From Lepidonotus clava (Eukaryota > Annelida > Polychaeta > Phyllodocida > Polynoidae), in assembly GCA_936440205.1 (NCBI GenBank), contig OW387147.1, forward strand, positions 15,525,629 through 15,589,628: a stretch of 64,000 nucleotides of DNA, in the 5' to 3' direction. The position numbers and the translations under genes are program-made. Positions 24,776 through 38,814 of the stretch are shown piece by piece; position 1 is the first letter of the stretch; each line of letters begins with the position of its first letter. The notes beneath the pieces are model-generated. The model was not told the DNA's origin, ran no database searches, and was given only the letters and a program-made list of their open reading frames with translations.

Positions 24776-27644
24776 ATGGAAATGGTGCATTGATATCAGC
24801 AGCAGTATATTATGACATGATACAAAATTCACTTAGTTTCCCTCAGAAAGTGAACGTGGCATTACTGGAAAGCTTGAATATGTCTGGAATGCAGCAGCAG
24901 AATGTATCAATATTGTGACTTCTTCGCTAGATAAGACCTAGGCCTAGGCCTATTGATGGGGACACAGCTCAGGCACATTCTCTGTACATGTTCCCCACTG
25001 CTGGGTGTTTTCATCATCGCTGGCTGCTTTATTACCCCTGAGGTGATTATTGGAAGTCAGAAGATATTACATTGGACACAAACAACAATCTGCTCATACC
25101 TCTAATAACTGTCCTCCAATATCAAGCTAATTTCGCCCCCACATATTGGGTTGATTGGTGTAATGATCTATCAGAAGGCAGCTGGTACTGAGTGTACTGC
25201 ACCCTACTTCTTGGGCCATCTCAAGAATGTTGACAATGCCAGCGTCAGGGAATACAATACAATGGTACTTTAATAACTATAATCATGGCGGTATTAATTC
25301 ACTAGACCTACTTCTGTTGCCCATTTGATAGTTAAATCGAGACTCGAGGTGTGTGTGGGGGCATGTTTTATTGTGCGCTTTTGTGAGATAACATTCCTGA
25401 GAATGTACTGATTAATTTCACGTTACCGCCTAATATTATCTGGATACAAATGGGTATATTATCGTGGTCCTAAGCTAACAGTTAGATGTCAATGTTAGGG
25501 TAGGATCAATTGCCTAAAGACTGAAAACTCCACGTTACCACGCGGGTGAACCTGCCCATGTATCAACATGCCGCCCGCCCTATGATCTGAACCCCCTGGG
25601 TGTTCTTATGACCACTATTGATGAGCAGCTCTCGTGTGACTCAGGGCTCAACGAGGGGTCTAATCTTACCTATACAGGGTCATTGGTGGACTCCCGGCAG
25701 TTAACTTCATTGTGGATGACTAGTAGCCGGTCATCTGGAATTAGTGTTAATCACAAGCGGTTACGAGGCAGTTCCCCAACACACGAACATGGGCTATTTA
25801 GCTGGAGCTGATGTGAAGTTTACGACCTTATGGGGAAGCTCTCAACCTTATTTACTGCCCGTAAAAATCAGCCATGTTATCGTATTCGCTGAGATTACAT
25901 TCAATGGTAAAGTGTGCTAAAGTACTCAGTGATGTAGGGTGTACTTGGCTTTCTGTACCTAATCACGTTAGGGGCTGGCACTGGGCGCAAGGCGCCAACT
26001 GCATTAACTTTTATTGATATTAGATATTAGATTCTCTTTAGAACCATAACACCTTTCGGCCGAGTGTTATTACCATCACATGTTATTTTAGCCTCAAACG
26101 AGGTCGTAAAGGGGTTCATCTCATCTAAGTGCCCAACAAACTAAAATTTCGAATAAATAGGTATGGCCATAAAACTCATGTATACAAAAGATTAAAAAAT
26201 GATTGAGGCATAGGAATCATCACATCCGTGAACAACCTATATACATATATATAGGAGAACGAAAACCTGATTCTATTTGTAGACTTTCACTGATTATCGG
26301 AAGGTCTTATAGTCTCATCCACAAGACACTGTTTGCATTGTAGAAACATTTGAAATAATGCCTGTCTAAAATAGTTTAACTCAGAATAGAATAGAAACGG
26401 TTCACATTGTATGAAGTACAAATGGTCCTGTTTGAACCGTCAACTATCCCATTTTTAATGGGTGCCACACATAATATGGCTCCTTTAATAAGGTAGTCCT
26501 TAAATCACTTAGTTGAAATTCCTCTACATATCCAAATATTACTATGTATGTCAAATTGAATTGTGGCTCGGCGGGATGCATAGACGTTTTTAATCGGGAA
26601 TAGCAACACCATATATATCTGGATGCAAGCTGGTGAAGCCCGGGTTGACCCCATGTGGTCGGCCCTAAAGGGGGTTTGGTTGCTGAGCTAATCGGGGTTG
26701 GCGTGGAGAGCCATTCTCGCTATCAGCATTCATGGAACTATGGAGTTCTCCCCGTGTCAGCGGATGTCGACCGCCCAATACTATATCCTGACCGGGCAGG
26801 GCCAATATGTCGGGAATACCGGGCCTGTTGGTATGAAGGTGTGGGCTGCACTTTACGTGCAGCCTGCAGAGAACATAGGCACCATCATGTTAATTTCCTG
26901 TGTACAAATCTGTTATCAAGTCTGATATGATTGCGACTAAACTATCTCACACTATCCATACTTTGCTGGTCTTCATTCGTAGAAACAACAGATTGCCTTA
27001 GACTGTTAACTCAAGGTTTTACTCGTTTTTTTCTTAGATAAGAACTAATCTGTACACCATGGGCGGTAAACTGTTCCATTTAACTGCCAACATATGTCAC
27101 ATTATATAGATAGAAATGTAGATAGATATAATGTTGTATATAGTAAATTTAAAGATATAATGAGACGGGAAAGTCCCTGTAATGTGTTAAGTGGCAATTT
27201 CCGTGGTGGCCGGTCGGAACCCACCCACTCAACAATGACCTATGTCCGATCATTACTGGAGTTTAATATTTGGAATAGGCGTACATGTAGGACCTAAGGT
27301 GGTAGAACTCCACAAGCTTGTGTCCCTAATATGTAATGGTCGACCCAAACCAAGTCCAACCAGGGAATAGATGGCGCACCTGCAGTGCACAACAGGTTTA
27401 CCCCTAGCTTTCCAGTCTCGATATATCTACATATACATACAAGCTCTCTGACTACAAAGAAAGGTCCTTCTGATATTGAATACTGTTCATTAAGTCGCGT
27501 CTATCAATACTTCTAAGGCATGAAAGGACAACCAAATATTAGACAGGAAATTGATTTACATCTATAGAGTTATATCAGGTAAGACTGGAATGTGTTTCCT
27601 GACGAATTGCTTACCACTTGGGCATATCTTGCATGTGAACAAAC
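24776..27644. other. Long non-coding stretch
   Basis: AT-rich host DNA. Two slightly more GC-rich islands, 25.55-25.81 kb (67-codon plus frame) and 26.64-26.93 kb (two overlapping plus frames of 75 and 91 codons), were examined. I recognise nothing in them. Confidence 0.35.
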
Positions 27645-27647
27645 TTA

Positions 27648-27859
27648 AGCCCCATACCCACTAGGCGATTTTACCGGCGACTAGCGACGGGCAACAGCAG
27701 AATCACTGGTAAAATCATTACCAATTCAGATCACATGTTAGTGTGTAATATTGAAATGTTACATACTAACATGTGATTTGAATTGGTGACGATTTTACCA
27801 GTGATTCCGCTGTTGCCCATCGTCAGTCGCCGGTAAAATCGCCTTGTGGGTATGGGGCT
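27648..27859. mobile_element. Near-perfect hairpin MITE (212 bp), Harbinger-like, TTA target duplication
   Basis: Almost the whole element is one palindrome. The left arm starts AGCCCCATACCCACTAGGCG and the right arm is its inverse with few mismatches, meeting at a short loop near 27755. Arms are about 100 bp each. Flanks are TTA at 27645-27647 and 27860-27862. There is no ORF. The low arm divergence suggests recent insertion. Confidence 0.85.
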
Positions 27860-27862
27860 TTA

Positions 27863-30800
27863 GTGGTTTATTGGCACATCTGCATAGCGGTATAAATTGG
27901 TAATTTATTCAGAATTATCTTGAAGAAAAAAAAATTACGTACTCTCCTTACATGAATAAGTTCTTGGAGAAATGCGGTGAACAACATAAATATGAAACAT
28001 AGACATAATATTATTATGTTAAAGGTACTTGGGTGTGTTCAGCTTGATTTTTATTAACCAGCCGAATTGGCCAAAGCTTATCTGTAGAAATAAATAGTAA
28101 CTGAAATTTCCTTTTACTGCTTGTGAAAAAAGTTAGTATGAAAAAAATCATTCTTTGACACTGGTTTCTACTGGAAAATGAGTATATATATAATAATAAA
28201 AGGACTACCAGAGTTTTTTTTCACCGAACTCATTATATAATAAGTATAGACAACTAAAAAGACGTAGGATAAAATCAACAAAATTCACTTTACCATTTGT
28301 GAGATTAGTTTATTTCTTAATACACCTCTCAGATGGTGCCCTGAATGGTAGTGAGTATTTTTAATAAATCTAAAGTGGCAAAACGGACTGACGGAAAAAG
28401 GTCACTCTATGCCTCTTTGCAATTTAGTGTCACCATAAGACAGTGAGTGATATACAAATAAATACAACACGACAAGCAACAAGAGTTTACCATTAATTTT
28501 AAATTGAGATTTATGAATAAGATGTTTGACTCATATTTGTATAAGATGCTTTGAACTATAGTAGGTTAATAATCCGTTATATTAGGTGTACTTAATTAGT
28601 TGTTTTGCCTTATGGATAATAGCTAGCTCCTATCACAGTCTCCGCCTCTTTCGACTGCTGTCATCCAATACATAATAATAGTTCCGTATTATGTAAGACA
28701 TAACACTCTGACTGAGCACAGGCGATGTACGCCCATTTAGTATGGTGATAGTATACACGTCATACCTAGACTCCTCCCTCACTCCTAGACACTTTGACAA
28801 GGAGTTACAGCTAAGGCGTGCGCTGGTGTAAACACTATGCTAAGCTACCAGAGCATGGACTGACCATCCGCATCAGTACAGCTTATTCTCACCTGAAACA
28901 CATCATTTTTGGTTCAAACATTGAGGATACTTCGAATACTGACCATTGATCTTCAAACATAACGGTATTAAAACTATAACATGTTCAGAAAATCTTGACT
29001 GTATGCATATATGTATACACAGAAATCAAAGAGTTCATACTCAAAATAATCATGATCCTGAACCTAGGTTTAAATGAGTGCCTTTTTCAAAAGAAATAAT
29101 AGAAAATATACATTTGTAATTTAAGATTTTGTGGCTAAGTATATTTAGGGTAAAACTAAGGGAGGCGCATCTTGATTTTGTGACTTTTTTTTTTTTTTTG
29201 CGATTGACAAGTCTTAACGAATATTTGATATCAGCAATGAGAATGTGTATGCTAAAGTTTTTAGTTGTCATGGACAATAAGATGGCACCACCTCTGTATG
29301 ACATTTACCCACCAAACTTACATTTATAATGTACTCTGGTTAGGTGTATCACAAAAAGATCACGAGGCCAATTAAGGGCAACAAAAACCGCCGCTAAGAT
29401 CCATATTGGGACCAGCTAGAAGCCCGCAAGCTGCCACCTCGGGCCGGGCCGTCGACCACAGGCCGGTCCACGCTCATTGATAATGACATCCTCAGCCTTT
29501 ACCAGGCCGGGTCAAATGCCAGTGCAAATATTCTTTGGTCGGCCTGGTCGTTTTTTTAAAACCTGATCCAAGACCTCGTGTGCTCCATAATTACTGTGAT
29601 CATCACCTCACCAATTATCTTTAATGAAGTACTAGGTTTGGTGTTTGGGCGTCCTTGGTTATCATGAATGACATGGTCCTTATTAAACATGTTTCAGGGA
29701 AGGAGAGAACAGTGGTCATGATGGAGAAAAGTTATATTTGATACACTTCTTAAGGATGTAAAAAAGATAAATGTTTTTTCCTTCAAGTAGGATATTTTGT
29801 TGTTTGGCAGCATCCTAACGTGTGAAACAAAGATTAGCTCAGTAGTATTATTATCACTAGTTTCTTACTGTAATTAATTTACGGAATGTCCTAGCGCTTT
29901 CCATAACCAATTAGGAAAGAACCAATGTAAATTCACCATTTCTTTCACCTGAGTCCATTTAAGGCCCCACCAGAATGTAGTTTGCGTATTGCATTTTCAA
30001 TCGAATCAGGCAGATCTGGTATTGGCACAAATAAAACCGTTCATGGCGACCAGTAATTTGCTCCATTTTCCGTACCAAACCAGCCACTGAGGAGAGGAAG
30101 CTCTAAGTGGACAATTTCGCTCTGGGTTTTTGTGTTTTTGACTGAGACGCTCTTGAGATGCTGTTGAAATGTTAACCCTTTGGCTCCAACAGATGAGTTG
30201 CAATATCCAAACATTGTGAAGGATAAGGAGAAATGATAGAGAAATCTAATTCTGACCACATGTTTATTGTCATAGAATATCGTTTAGCGCTGAAAGCATG
30301 TAAGTCTTTCCTGGTTAATAATATACAGTCTAGTTAACACTACCAGAAAAGAGCATTTTACGCCTACATTTGGCTGGATTGGTAAATAAAACTCAATGGC
30401 GGTTTCCAATTAGGTCTATTGGGCTACGCCTGTAAGTCGTGTTCCACCTTAACGGCATTTCTAGGTCCCTGTAGAACCAATACCCCACTCAGGAATTGAA
30501 AATTTTGTATTATAATGAATAAAGCTGTCATATCACATCACAAAAGTGTGCACTTATACACGGCGCAATATGATCGGTCCGTTCAGCTTCTTGTGGAGAG
30601 TTGTCCAGTCCACAGTCCCTATGGGTGTTAGTCCCAGTAGGGACGGATCCAGGAGGGGGACCGGGATCCAGAGCCCCAGCCCACCTCCTCCTCCTCTGCC
30701 CCTTTTTTTGAGCATGTTCCAAACGTCTACGATGCGGGAGTTCCGAACCCCCTTTTGATTGTTGTGTGGGTAATGGGTTAAGTCTTCTTCCAGGCCTTTT

Positions 30801-31807
30801 GAATACTAATCCCGCAGCAGGGGATTATAACTGCTGCTAGCAGACCAAAGTAGTTTTTGTTGCTTCCCCATCTGGCACCTCTCCCTGTTTGCTGACAGGT
30901 TGTGACCACGAAAATCTCTCCTTCGACAAGAGAAAAAAAACCCACACACAGACACTAGTAAATCCACCTGATTAGCGCCACCGTTCGTGTCCCCTGCGAA
31001 CCACCCTCAGTGGCGCCACCAAGTGGCCATGTCCCCTATTAGTCTGGTCACGTGATACAGCTTGGCCCTGTGGGATAGTAGTTGTGCACGGAAAGGGCGC
31101 AAGGTGAGGCTTTGGCCAAGGGGGAATTCCCCTTAACTCAGAGTTAGGTAGGCTTTATAACTTATCTATCTCGAGTTATAAGATATTACACCAATTAAAT
31201 CTAATTGTTCAGCATTTTTAAAACACCCATCATCAGTTCATTCACCACCGGACACCGCCGGATGAGGACCTCTACACTACACGGGCCCTGAGGACACCAC
31301 ACACTACACACACACGTACCAAGCACAACTATGCAGTTGGAAACCTGAGGTGGCCCTAATCTCCGCTCCTTCAAGGAACCCCTTCAACCCGTAACTAGCT
31401 GTCAGGAGCAAGAATGCAAGCCACAGTGCTCCGTGAAGTCTGCTGCGTAAATACCACACCTCAAAACCAAGTCAAGTCAATTTTAAAACACCAATTTGTA
31501 TAGACTACCTTCATAAACTACATCAGGCTTTAAATTCAAATACTGGTGGGAGTGGTCCTCTTGTCTCTCCGATGCCCCTCAGAAAATGCAAGGGAAAGAA
31601 ATTGGCAGAGATAAGGCCAGGAACTATTTTATGTGGTTCACTCAATTGTGATGTACAACACTCAGTCTGTATAATTGAATTCCTTCATAAGATTATATAC
31701 GTTGACTTGCACTGATCCAAGTCTCATAATCGACTGTTCCTTCTAGTGTAAGTATGGCTAGTACTGAATGATATCTGACATCTTTGTATTTCAAATAATT
31801 CTATTTG

Positions 31808-31808
<1 letters not shown>
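27863..31808. other. Long non-coding stretch
   Basis: No supportable gene. It holds a T-run at 29186-29200, a GC-rich patch with GGCCGGG words at 29.43-29.51 kb, and a purine/pyrimidine-biased patch at 30.64-30.71 kb. Short frames on both strands are judged chance. Confidence 0.35.

Positions 31809-31851
<43 letters not shown>
31809..31851. repeat. (TA)n microsatellite
   Basis: About 21 TA units followed by degenerating CATAT copies to about 31868. Confidence 0.95.
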
Positions 31852-31852
<1 letters not shown>

Positions 31853-31868
31853 TATCATATCATAATAT

Positions 31869-32155
31869 CATTATTGTAATATTACTGAAAACCAGGGGAA
31901 ACCCGGACGTATATTACAAAATAAACTCCTTAGATTAAAGACAAAAGAAATTAGCAATGGGGATGTCCCGAAAAGCAAGGGATACTCCTCTGATCTTAAT
32001 TTAGATTAAAACAGGTAGCGAGGATAACTAAATCTCTTCCGTCAAAATGCAGACAATGTCATACGTCATATTTCTTTTTAAATATAAATAGAATCAAAAT
32101 ACCCTAAAACAACCAGACTCATAGTTTTTATAATTTTCTCATTATTTTCACATGA

Positions 32156-32158
<3 letters not shown>
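31869..32158. other. Non-coding spacer between two TA microsatellites
   Basis: Nothing seen beyond AT-rich sequence. Confidence 0.35.

Positions 32159-32210
<52 letters not shown>
32159..32210. repeat. (TA)n microsatellite
   Basis: About 26 perfect TA units. It produces a Tyr-Ile run in overlapping frames, which are artefacts. Confidence 0.97.
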
Positions 32211-32211
<1 letters not shown>

Positions 32212-35200
32212 TGTGGTGTCAGGTTCACCAGCAATTGTTCCTGTAATCCGCAAATGGGGTGGAAGGTGCCTTGACCTCGTACCCAACCGGGAGGTGCACG
32301 CGGGACAAGGTAAGGGGAGCTTTGAGGAAAGGGTGATCGTGTCTTTCACATGCTGATCAACTGCACAATATGGAGGTAGGAACGGGAGGGAAGAGAAAGG
32401 AGAAGTGTAGGTCGGATGATTAACAGTCGGCAGGAGAACTGCACCTCGGGGTCGTGCCGCAGAGAATAAAGTGGTAGCATGTTGGCCTAATGCCCGGTGG
32501 CTTGTTCACCGTGCTCATCATGTTGATCACTCTAAGTTTGTGCTTGAAGTATAACTCCATTTCTCATCTAAGTCTTTTCTCACCACAATACTGCAGGTTT
32601 AATTAACTGTCACTGTCATTCTGGTAATTGCCAGAACCATTTTGTTAAACTGAAACTAAGGAGTACCATTTCAAATGGTCACAACTTCGATTGAAGGTAT
32701 ACTTACTTGTTTGATAATTTCATTTCATCAATAAAAGCCAGAGAAGTTTTTAAAATATAAATAATTGTTTACATGCATGCCTAATTCAATGGTGCCTGGA
32801 AAGGGTTCAACCCCAACGTTAAATCTGCCCTTTGACCTGCCGATATGATGGTTCTGCCGGTGTTTTCACTATAAGTTGGGACGTCTTCAGCATCTCCCTT
32901 AAATCCCGCAACTGTTCCCAAAGCACCCCAACGCACCAATTTACGGTATTTGTCGTCCGTTGAAACGTGGCACGGCGGTTGGCGCACTCCCTGGCCAGGT
33001 GTATGTATACCTCTGGCAGCAATGTGTAAAGAGGTCTCCACTCTCTGGCCGCCGTTCGCCATAAGTGCTCAGCCAATCAGCAGGCTTGACACTGTGGCTG
33101 CTCGGACGAGAGTCTCGTGCCAACTCACGAGTCGGGCATCAGTTATCACGTGGCAACGAGAGCCTCGTTTCCATCAAAAACTGGGGAGATTTGTATTTCC
33201 TTCTTGACAGGGCCTGCGTTTTGTTTCAGAGAGTTATCGTCCCCAGAACAACGCGTGGGCTGCCCGCTTCCCGTTTGAGCTTAATCCAATGGGTTTCACG
33301 GGAATTGATCCTAGTTGTTGGGTTAATGAAATGTTTGTCAACCCATAAGATGGGTCTTCTTTGTGTTGGTTTCGCTGGGTTTTCGACTTGAACATTGATT
33401 TGGGATATAACACTAGCCATGGGCGGATAGTAGTGAGACGAGGCTTATCATCCCCGTATCAAAACCACAATCTACTAAACGGATCCAGGAATTTTAGAAA
33501 TAGGGGTCACTCATATTAAGAAAGGTCCCAGCTACCCCTCCAAGGTATTGAGTTTTATTAGAAATCAAAATAAGGGGGAGGGGCGGGTGCCCCATGCGCC
33601 CTTCTCTAGGCCTAAATTCGTCCCTACTACTATCTATAACTATTATAGAGAACAGAGGTCAGATTTAGCACCCCCTGCTTTCATAAATGTAAACAGAAAC
33701 CGTTTTGATGATGGGGGTACACGTCCTGCACAGCTATGACCCTTGGTGGAACTCTCCATGGGTAGAGTGCATTAATCATACTTGCCATTCCCTATTGACC
33801 ACATAACGCAAAACCTATGAACACAGCACAAAACCATGTAGGTTTTCGAACCTTGGCTCGTTGCTTAGTTGAGAAAATGCTCTCCTTATGAAACGCTTTT
33901 CCTCTCTTGATTTATATAATTTTTGTCACAATGTTCCCACCTATTTCCTCCGTGACATATAGTAGAACAAAACCGACAATCACGAAAGTAACGAAAAAGG
34001 CACAGTGAAGTGAATTATCAGATTATCAACTGAGAATGCACGATCTCTGTGAGAGCATTTCATGTTCTGTAGTCTAACAGCAGACGGAATTTGGTATAAA
34101 AGAGAGATAGGTTTGACTTACAGGGGGTAGGTTGAATCCGACTCATACGTTCGGTTATACTTTTTATAGCGGCTCTTCTGACTATGGTATCTGGACTACG
34201 CAAAACAATTCCAAATAGGAGAAAAAGGTATGCGATATATCCATTCATTCTTCTTTTGACATTTTACCAATACTGCGCACTACAGATAAGATAGCCCCTT
34301 CTCTTACCGCTATACAGCACAGACATACTTCAAAACTTAAATTACAACTGAATCAGAACTTGATCATATAAACAACGAAAAACGACGTAGATAGGGACCA
34401 TCGACTTCGCCAGAAACTAACATAAAAAAGGAACCACGCCGCTACACAAAAAGCACGTCGCTACACAAAAACCCGACACGGATACAAAGTTTGCCGTGTG
34501 TCAAGGCGACTCGTGGTACTTAATTAATTACTCATATTCACCCTGGCCTCGTCCTGTCAGGTGGGCTGCAGTTTTTACCTGTTAAAAAAGGTAATAATGA
34601 ACTGCTCATCTTTAGCCTCATACCTGCCAGTCAAATAAACTAATTATCCTCGCCTTTAAGAGGAAAACACACTTCCTTATTTGTACTACCACTGATATTT
34701 ATATGACACGGAAATCCGAAAATTTTGCCTTTTAATTTCACTCCAGCCAATAACGGAATGCGTTCCATTTCATGACATATCGGAGGAGGAGGGTGCACAC
34801 AATGCTATCATGGGAATTAAGCTTTCACACTTGCATCCAGTATCGAACAATGCTCATACATTTGGGATCTCACAATAATACATTAAGACACTGGTTTCTA
34901 TTGGATTTCATGTTGATTGGTTGACAGGCAGAAAAGACGACCCTGCGGCCAGCCGCTGGGCCCGGGGGTCAGGGCGACCTTTTAAGAACAGCTCCCTTTC
35001 ACTGCTCGCACTTCCTCTGGGTGACAGCTGGTCAACACTTTCCTGGCCCACAGGCTGGGTGTCGGAAATATGACCAGTGGGTGCGATGGAGGGCGAAGGA
35101 AGTATTGGTGGTTCTTTAGTGGTGATGCCTGTATTGTGAACCTGAGGAGGTGGGTTGAAACCTGCAGCTGACAAGGAGGAAGACGTCCGAAAGGCCAGGA

Positions 35201-36536
35201 AAGGCCAAGAGAAACAAAGTGGTCGAATGCTCAAGGGACCACGAAGCTGTTTCTACCTAGACGAGGGAGCGGGGGCCGGACGGATATGGGTCCTTTTCAG
35301 GCTCTATGGAATAGGACTGAGTTAAACGTCATCAAAAGTGGGTTCTGAATTATCATATTGGTGTTTTTTCAAGCGCTTCAGTAAGGTTGTTCATTTCAGA
35401 GTAAGTAGGAGTACGAACAGACTCCTAAAGCAATATTGATGTCCATCTCTATAGACATATAATGTCATCCTGAACCTTTGTCATCAACGCATGCAGGGAG
35501 GACCTTACTTCGGATAGATCAGGGACGCTGAGCTGGTAAGGTAATGAAAAATGCTTTAAAATGATATATCTAGTAATTCAAACCTAGCTCCTAAGCTGCA
35601 TCTCAGGCATAAACATTTAGCAATATAAGTTTGCTATCAATTGGATATCGCTGTATTTTCAAATAATATCATTCATTACAAGCCACATGTTCGGATATTT
35701 AAACTGATAACCTGACTGTGACCCTGGGATGTACACGATACGTTAATGGATGATACATTTTCAGAGCTTTTGACATAATACTGTTACTCATCTAGATATA
35801 ACCAGGTTGTACCACTTTACTGTTATATGTACCATCAATCCAGTTATTTTATATGTATTATAGTGAAGTCGGTAATCACAAGTACAGTTTTAACTTCCAT
35901 ATGAGTCGGTCTTTCAGTTATAGATGTTCTTCCCATGCAATGAATCTCTTAATCCCAAACTCTCATCCTGGTAGGGACCTGACACGAAGCGATGAACCGG
36001 TACTTCTCTTAGTAAAACTCTGGCAAACTCAGCCTGAATTCTAACTTTGATAGTGTTACTTTATGTGTATTGAATTTCAACATCAGGTTTTATTTAGTGT
36101 TTATCAAACCCATTTTCGTTTGATACTCATGATCAGATAATAATCGGGTGGTCTGATATGAATTCAGTTGCTCCTTGCAGGAGCAAAGCTGTCCTATGAA
36201 TTGAATCATATGCTTTATTTCAAGGCCTCAGATAGACAGAGCTTATGGGGTTCATTATCCATTATCAAAGATTTACTTTAAGGTCAAACCCATTATAAAG
36301 GACAGGACAACAGCCTTGTATGCTAACAAATATTGTATCTTTAAATGGAAGCTTTCCATGCTCTCTCCCTCATGCAAAGTACTATAATATCATTTCTCTC
36401 ATAATTAACGAATGGGAGACATTTTGACCACATACCTTAACCGTGGAATGTTGGTTCATTAAAATAGGAACGGACACAGCCCCCTGGAATGACCTGAGTG
36501 ACCTGAAAATCAATGTTATTTACTAGAAAGTACTAA
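32211..36536. other. Long non-coding stretch
   Basis: No supportable gene. Overlapping frames of 60-108 codons on both strands at 32.78-33.42 kb and a 108-codon minus frame at 34.91-35.23 kb (Pro/Ser-rich, no motif) were rejected. Confidence 0.35.
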
Positions 36537-36590
36537 GTCAGTTGGTCGAGCGTCATGCTATGCATTCATGTACTTGGGTTCAAATGCAAT
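36537..36590 (+). other. tRNA-like A-box/B-box pair (SINE head or tRNA relic)
   Basis: GTCAGTTGGTCGAGCG (36537-36552) resembles a tRNA D-arm/A-box (usual form AGTTGGTAGAGCG). GGGTTCAAATGC (36576-36587) resembles a T-arm/B-box, at tRNA-like spacing. The T-stem does not pair properly and no acceptor stem is visible, so it is not a functional tRNA. No SINE body or tail could be delimited. Confidence 0.3.
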
Positions 36591-36841
36591 CAACAACGTC
36601 AATAAGCAGAGTATTCTTTCCCTGTCAACAGCAAGTGCATCATCTAAAAATAAATCCATTATTACCTGAGAGTGCACAGGAAGGACAGTGGAAATCGGAG
36701 TGACAGTACAAACTACAAATGAACGATATATTAGTCAAGGGGCAGTTCCGCCACCTGGTTCATATACTAGGAACTACAATGGGATTCCCTTTTTACCAAA
36801 CTGTTTCAAACTAGGAGAAGTGAATTTTGATAATGAATTTC

Positions 36842-36942
36842 AATCTTCCTGTTGATATGATAGGTATTATGATGAAAAGCGATGATATGATGAATGATGG
36901 TTCTTCTATGAGTCCCTGACTTACAAAATCATAGCCTGTTCT
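36842..36942 (+). repeat. Dispersed repeat, copy B
   Basis: Direct-orientation relative of 2955-3060, sharing AAAAGCGATGATATGATGAA and CAAAATCATAGCCTGTTCT. Flanks differ. Confidence 0.6.
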
Positions 36943-37003
36943 ATTGGTTACACAGGCAGGTCAATGATAATTTAATACCTCTTTTAAACTTTACTTTGAC
37001 GGT

Positions 37004-37246
37004 CACTGTGCGAAATTAGACCTTTTTACACCTTTAATTTTGTAAATGGGGTCATTGAGGTTCGTTAAATGCTTAGGATATGTCACCTTTCCAATGCCTT
37101 TGCAAGACCTTTGATGAGTCTTTAAAGGTCACCTGAAAATGTTTTGGAAAGGTCTTGTAATGGTGACCTTTCCATTACCTTTAGCACATCTCAATGACCC
37201 CATTTACAGAAACTAAAAGCTCTTAAAGGTCTTTTTTTGCACAGTG
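37004..37246. mobile_element. CACTA/EnSpm-like hairpin MITE (243 bp)
   Basis: Ends CACTGTGC and GCACAGTG. The arms continue inward for about 55-60 bp (shared AGACCTTT and GTAAATGGGGTCATTGAG). A second internal inverted layer involves AAAGGTCACC and GGTGACCTTT. GGT flanks both ends (37001-37003 and 37247-37249), a 3-bp duplication. CACTG termini with a 3-bp duplication fit the CACTA group. No ORF. Confidence 0.7.
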
Positions 37247-37249
37247 GGT

Positions 37250-38810
37250 ACTGTTTGACCTCTGCAGACTTTCAGGAAGACAGTCCCAGAGTGTGATACC
37301 TCATGACAATGGGCTCTTCAGATACTTTTGATACTTTTTTATAATATTTCTAAATTAAATTTTAATTGTGTATCTGCTCCTAAGGTGGACTCTAGGCCTT
37401 GTCTTGTTGATCCTTTCTTGATCAGAACATAACCTGTACATTAATGATGAAATATGTTCCACCCTATGTTCTTTCAGAGGATCTATCCTATTTAATTCCT
37501 TGACAGGTCATCAGCTTTTAGTGTCGGGTTTTGCTTTTGTCTATAATTTTTAGAGAATGATTTTGGAGAGCTTATAGCCAAGATATTTTCCCAGTTGGGC
37601 CCCTGTCAACCATGACATCTTTGTAATCCCCTGTTGGTAAGTTAGTTTGTTTATATTTTCAGAGACGTAAATGTAAATCATGATAAGACATTCAGTTCTG
37701 AAACATATCAAAGTAATAGTTTTGTCCATTAAAATTAGGCCCCCAAGTACCTTTAAGCTCAAAATATAGGAAAACAGTTTAGATATGGTGATTGATAGGC
37801 CTATCAGGATAGGCCTATATAACTATGCAGGAGGCCTATGTGGCCCTGTGTGACGGAGACACCTATGGGGTCCCACTGTAACGGCTTGTCATGGGGCCGA
37901 CCTTCTACAAAAGGCTGCCCCAGACGTTGTCCTGATTGCATTATCCACGCCCTGTTAGGTGGACCAATAGCAAACCGGCCTACGTGCCCCCACGACGGAC
38001 AAGGGAGGCATACAGGCCACAGAACCGGGCCATGTAGAAATAGGGAAATTTGCGGGTAAATTTGCAGAAAAATGTCATCTGAACCCCAAATGCATTTAAA
38101 ACGGCTTGTTTGCGCTCAAGGGTCACATTGCATGTTATTAGTCACATTAATCCTTCACGCGGATAATTATGTGAAACGTCATTTGGGGAGGGACGGCTGT
38201 CAAACCACGCCCCACATCTTAAGGCAGGGGTCACAGTCTGGAGTCTGTTCCATAACGTTCAATACTTTCGTCAAACATTTACACCTAATTGCATAAGGAA
38301 ACCACTTAATCTCAGAAAGACATTTGCAGCTGTTACATGATAGCTTTAATTGTGCTGTCACTGAGATATATACATTTAGGGGGAAGTACTTCGCAATTGA
38401 TCGCCCTGTCAACTGACCCACGCATGAGGCTCAAGGTAGGTTTAATTGCAGGGCTGGTAGTGTGACTAATTTCAGTTATACTTCACGAATCAAGGATGAT
38501 AATTACCTGGTTGTATATATATCATATATATGCTAGATTCAAATATAAACCGGAATGACTTTTTTCTCTGATTTTTCTCAGAAACCGTTGAGGACCAACT
38601 TCCTCCCACCAGTTGAGAAGGAACTGTACAAGCTGCAGAAAGGGCCTACTAAGCAATTACTCCAATAGATGAACTGGTTACTAATAATCTGTATCAGACA
38701 AGAAATAGATGTGCTTTGAATGTATGTAAAAAGAGTCCTCTGGGGCAGGGAGCTATTATAGGGGCCAGTCGTTGAGCGTTTAACAAGATAAAACATATGT
38801 ATCTTCCCAC
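37250..38810. other. Non-coding stretch
   Basis: No supportable gene. Two copies of the palindrome TAGGCCTA occur 14 bp apart at 37796 and 37810. GC-rich 37.84-38.07 kb carries a 73-codon plus frame with no motif. Confidence 0.35.
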
Positions 38811-38814
38811 ATTG

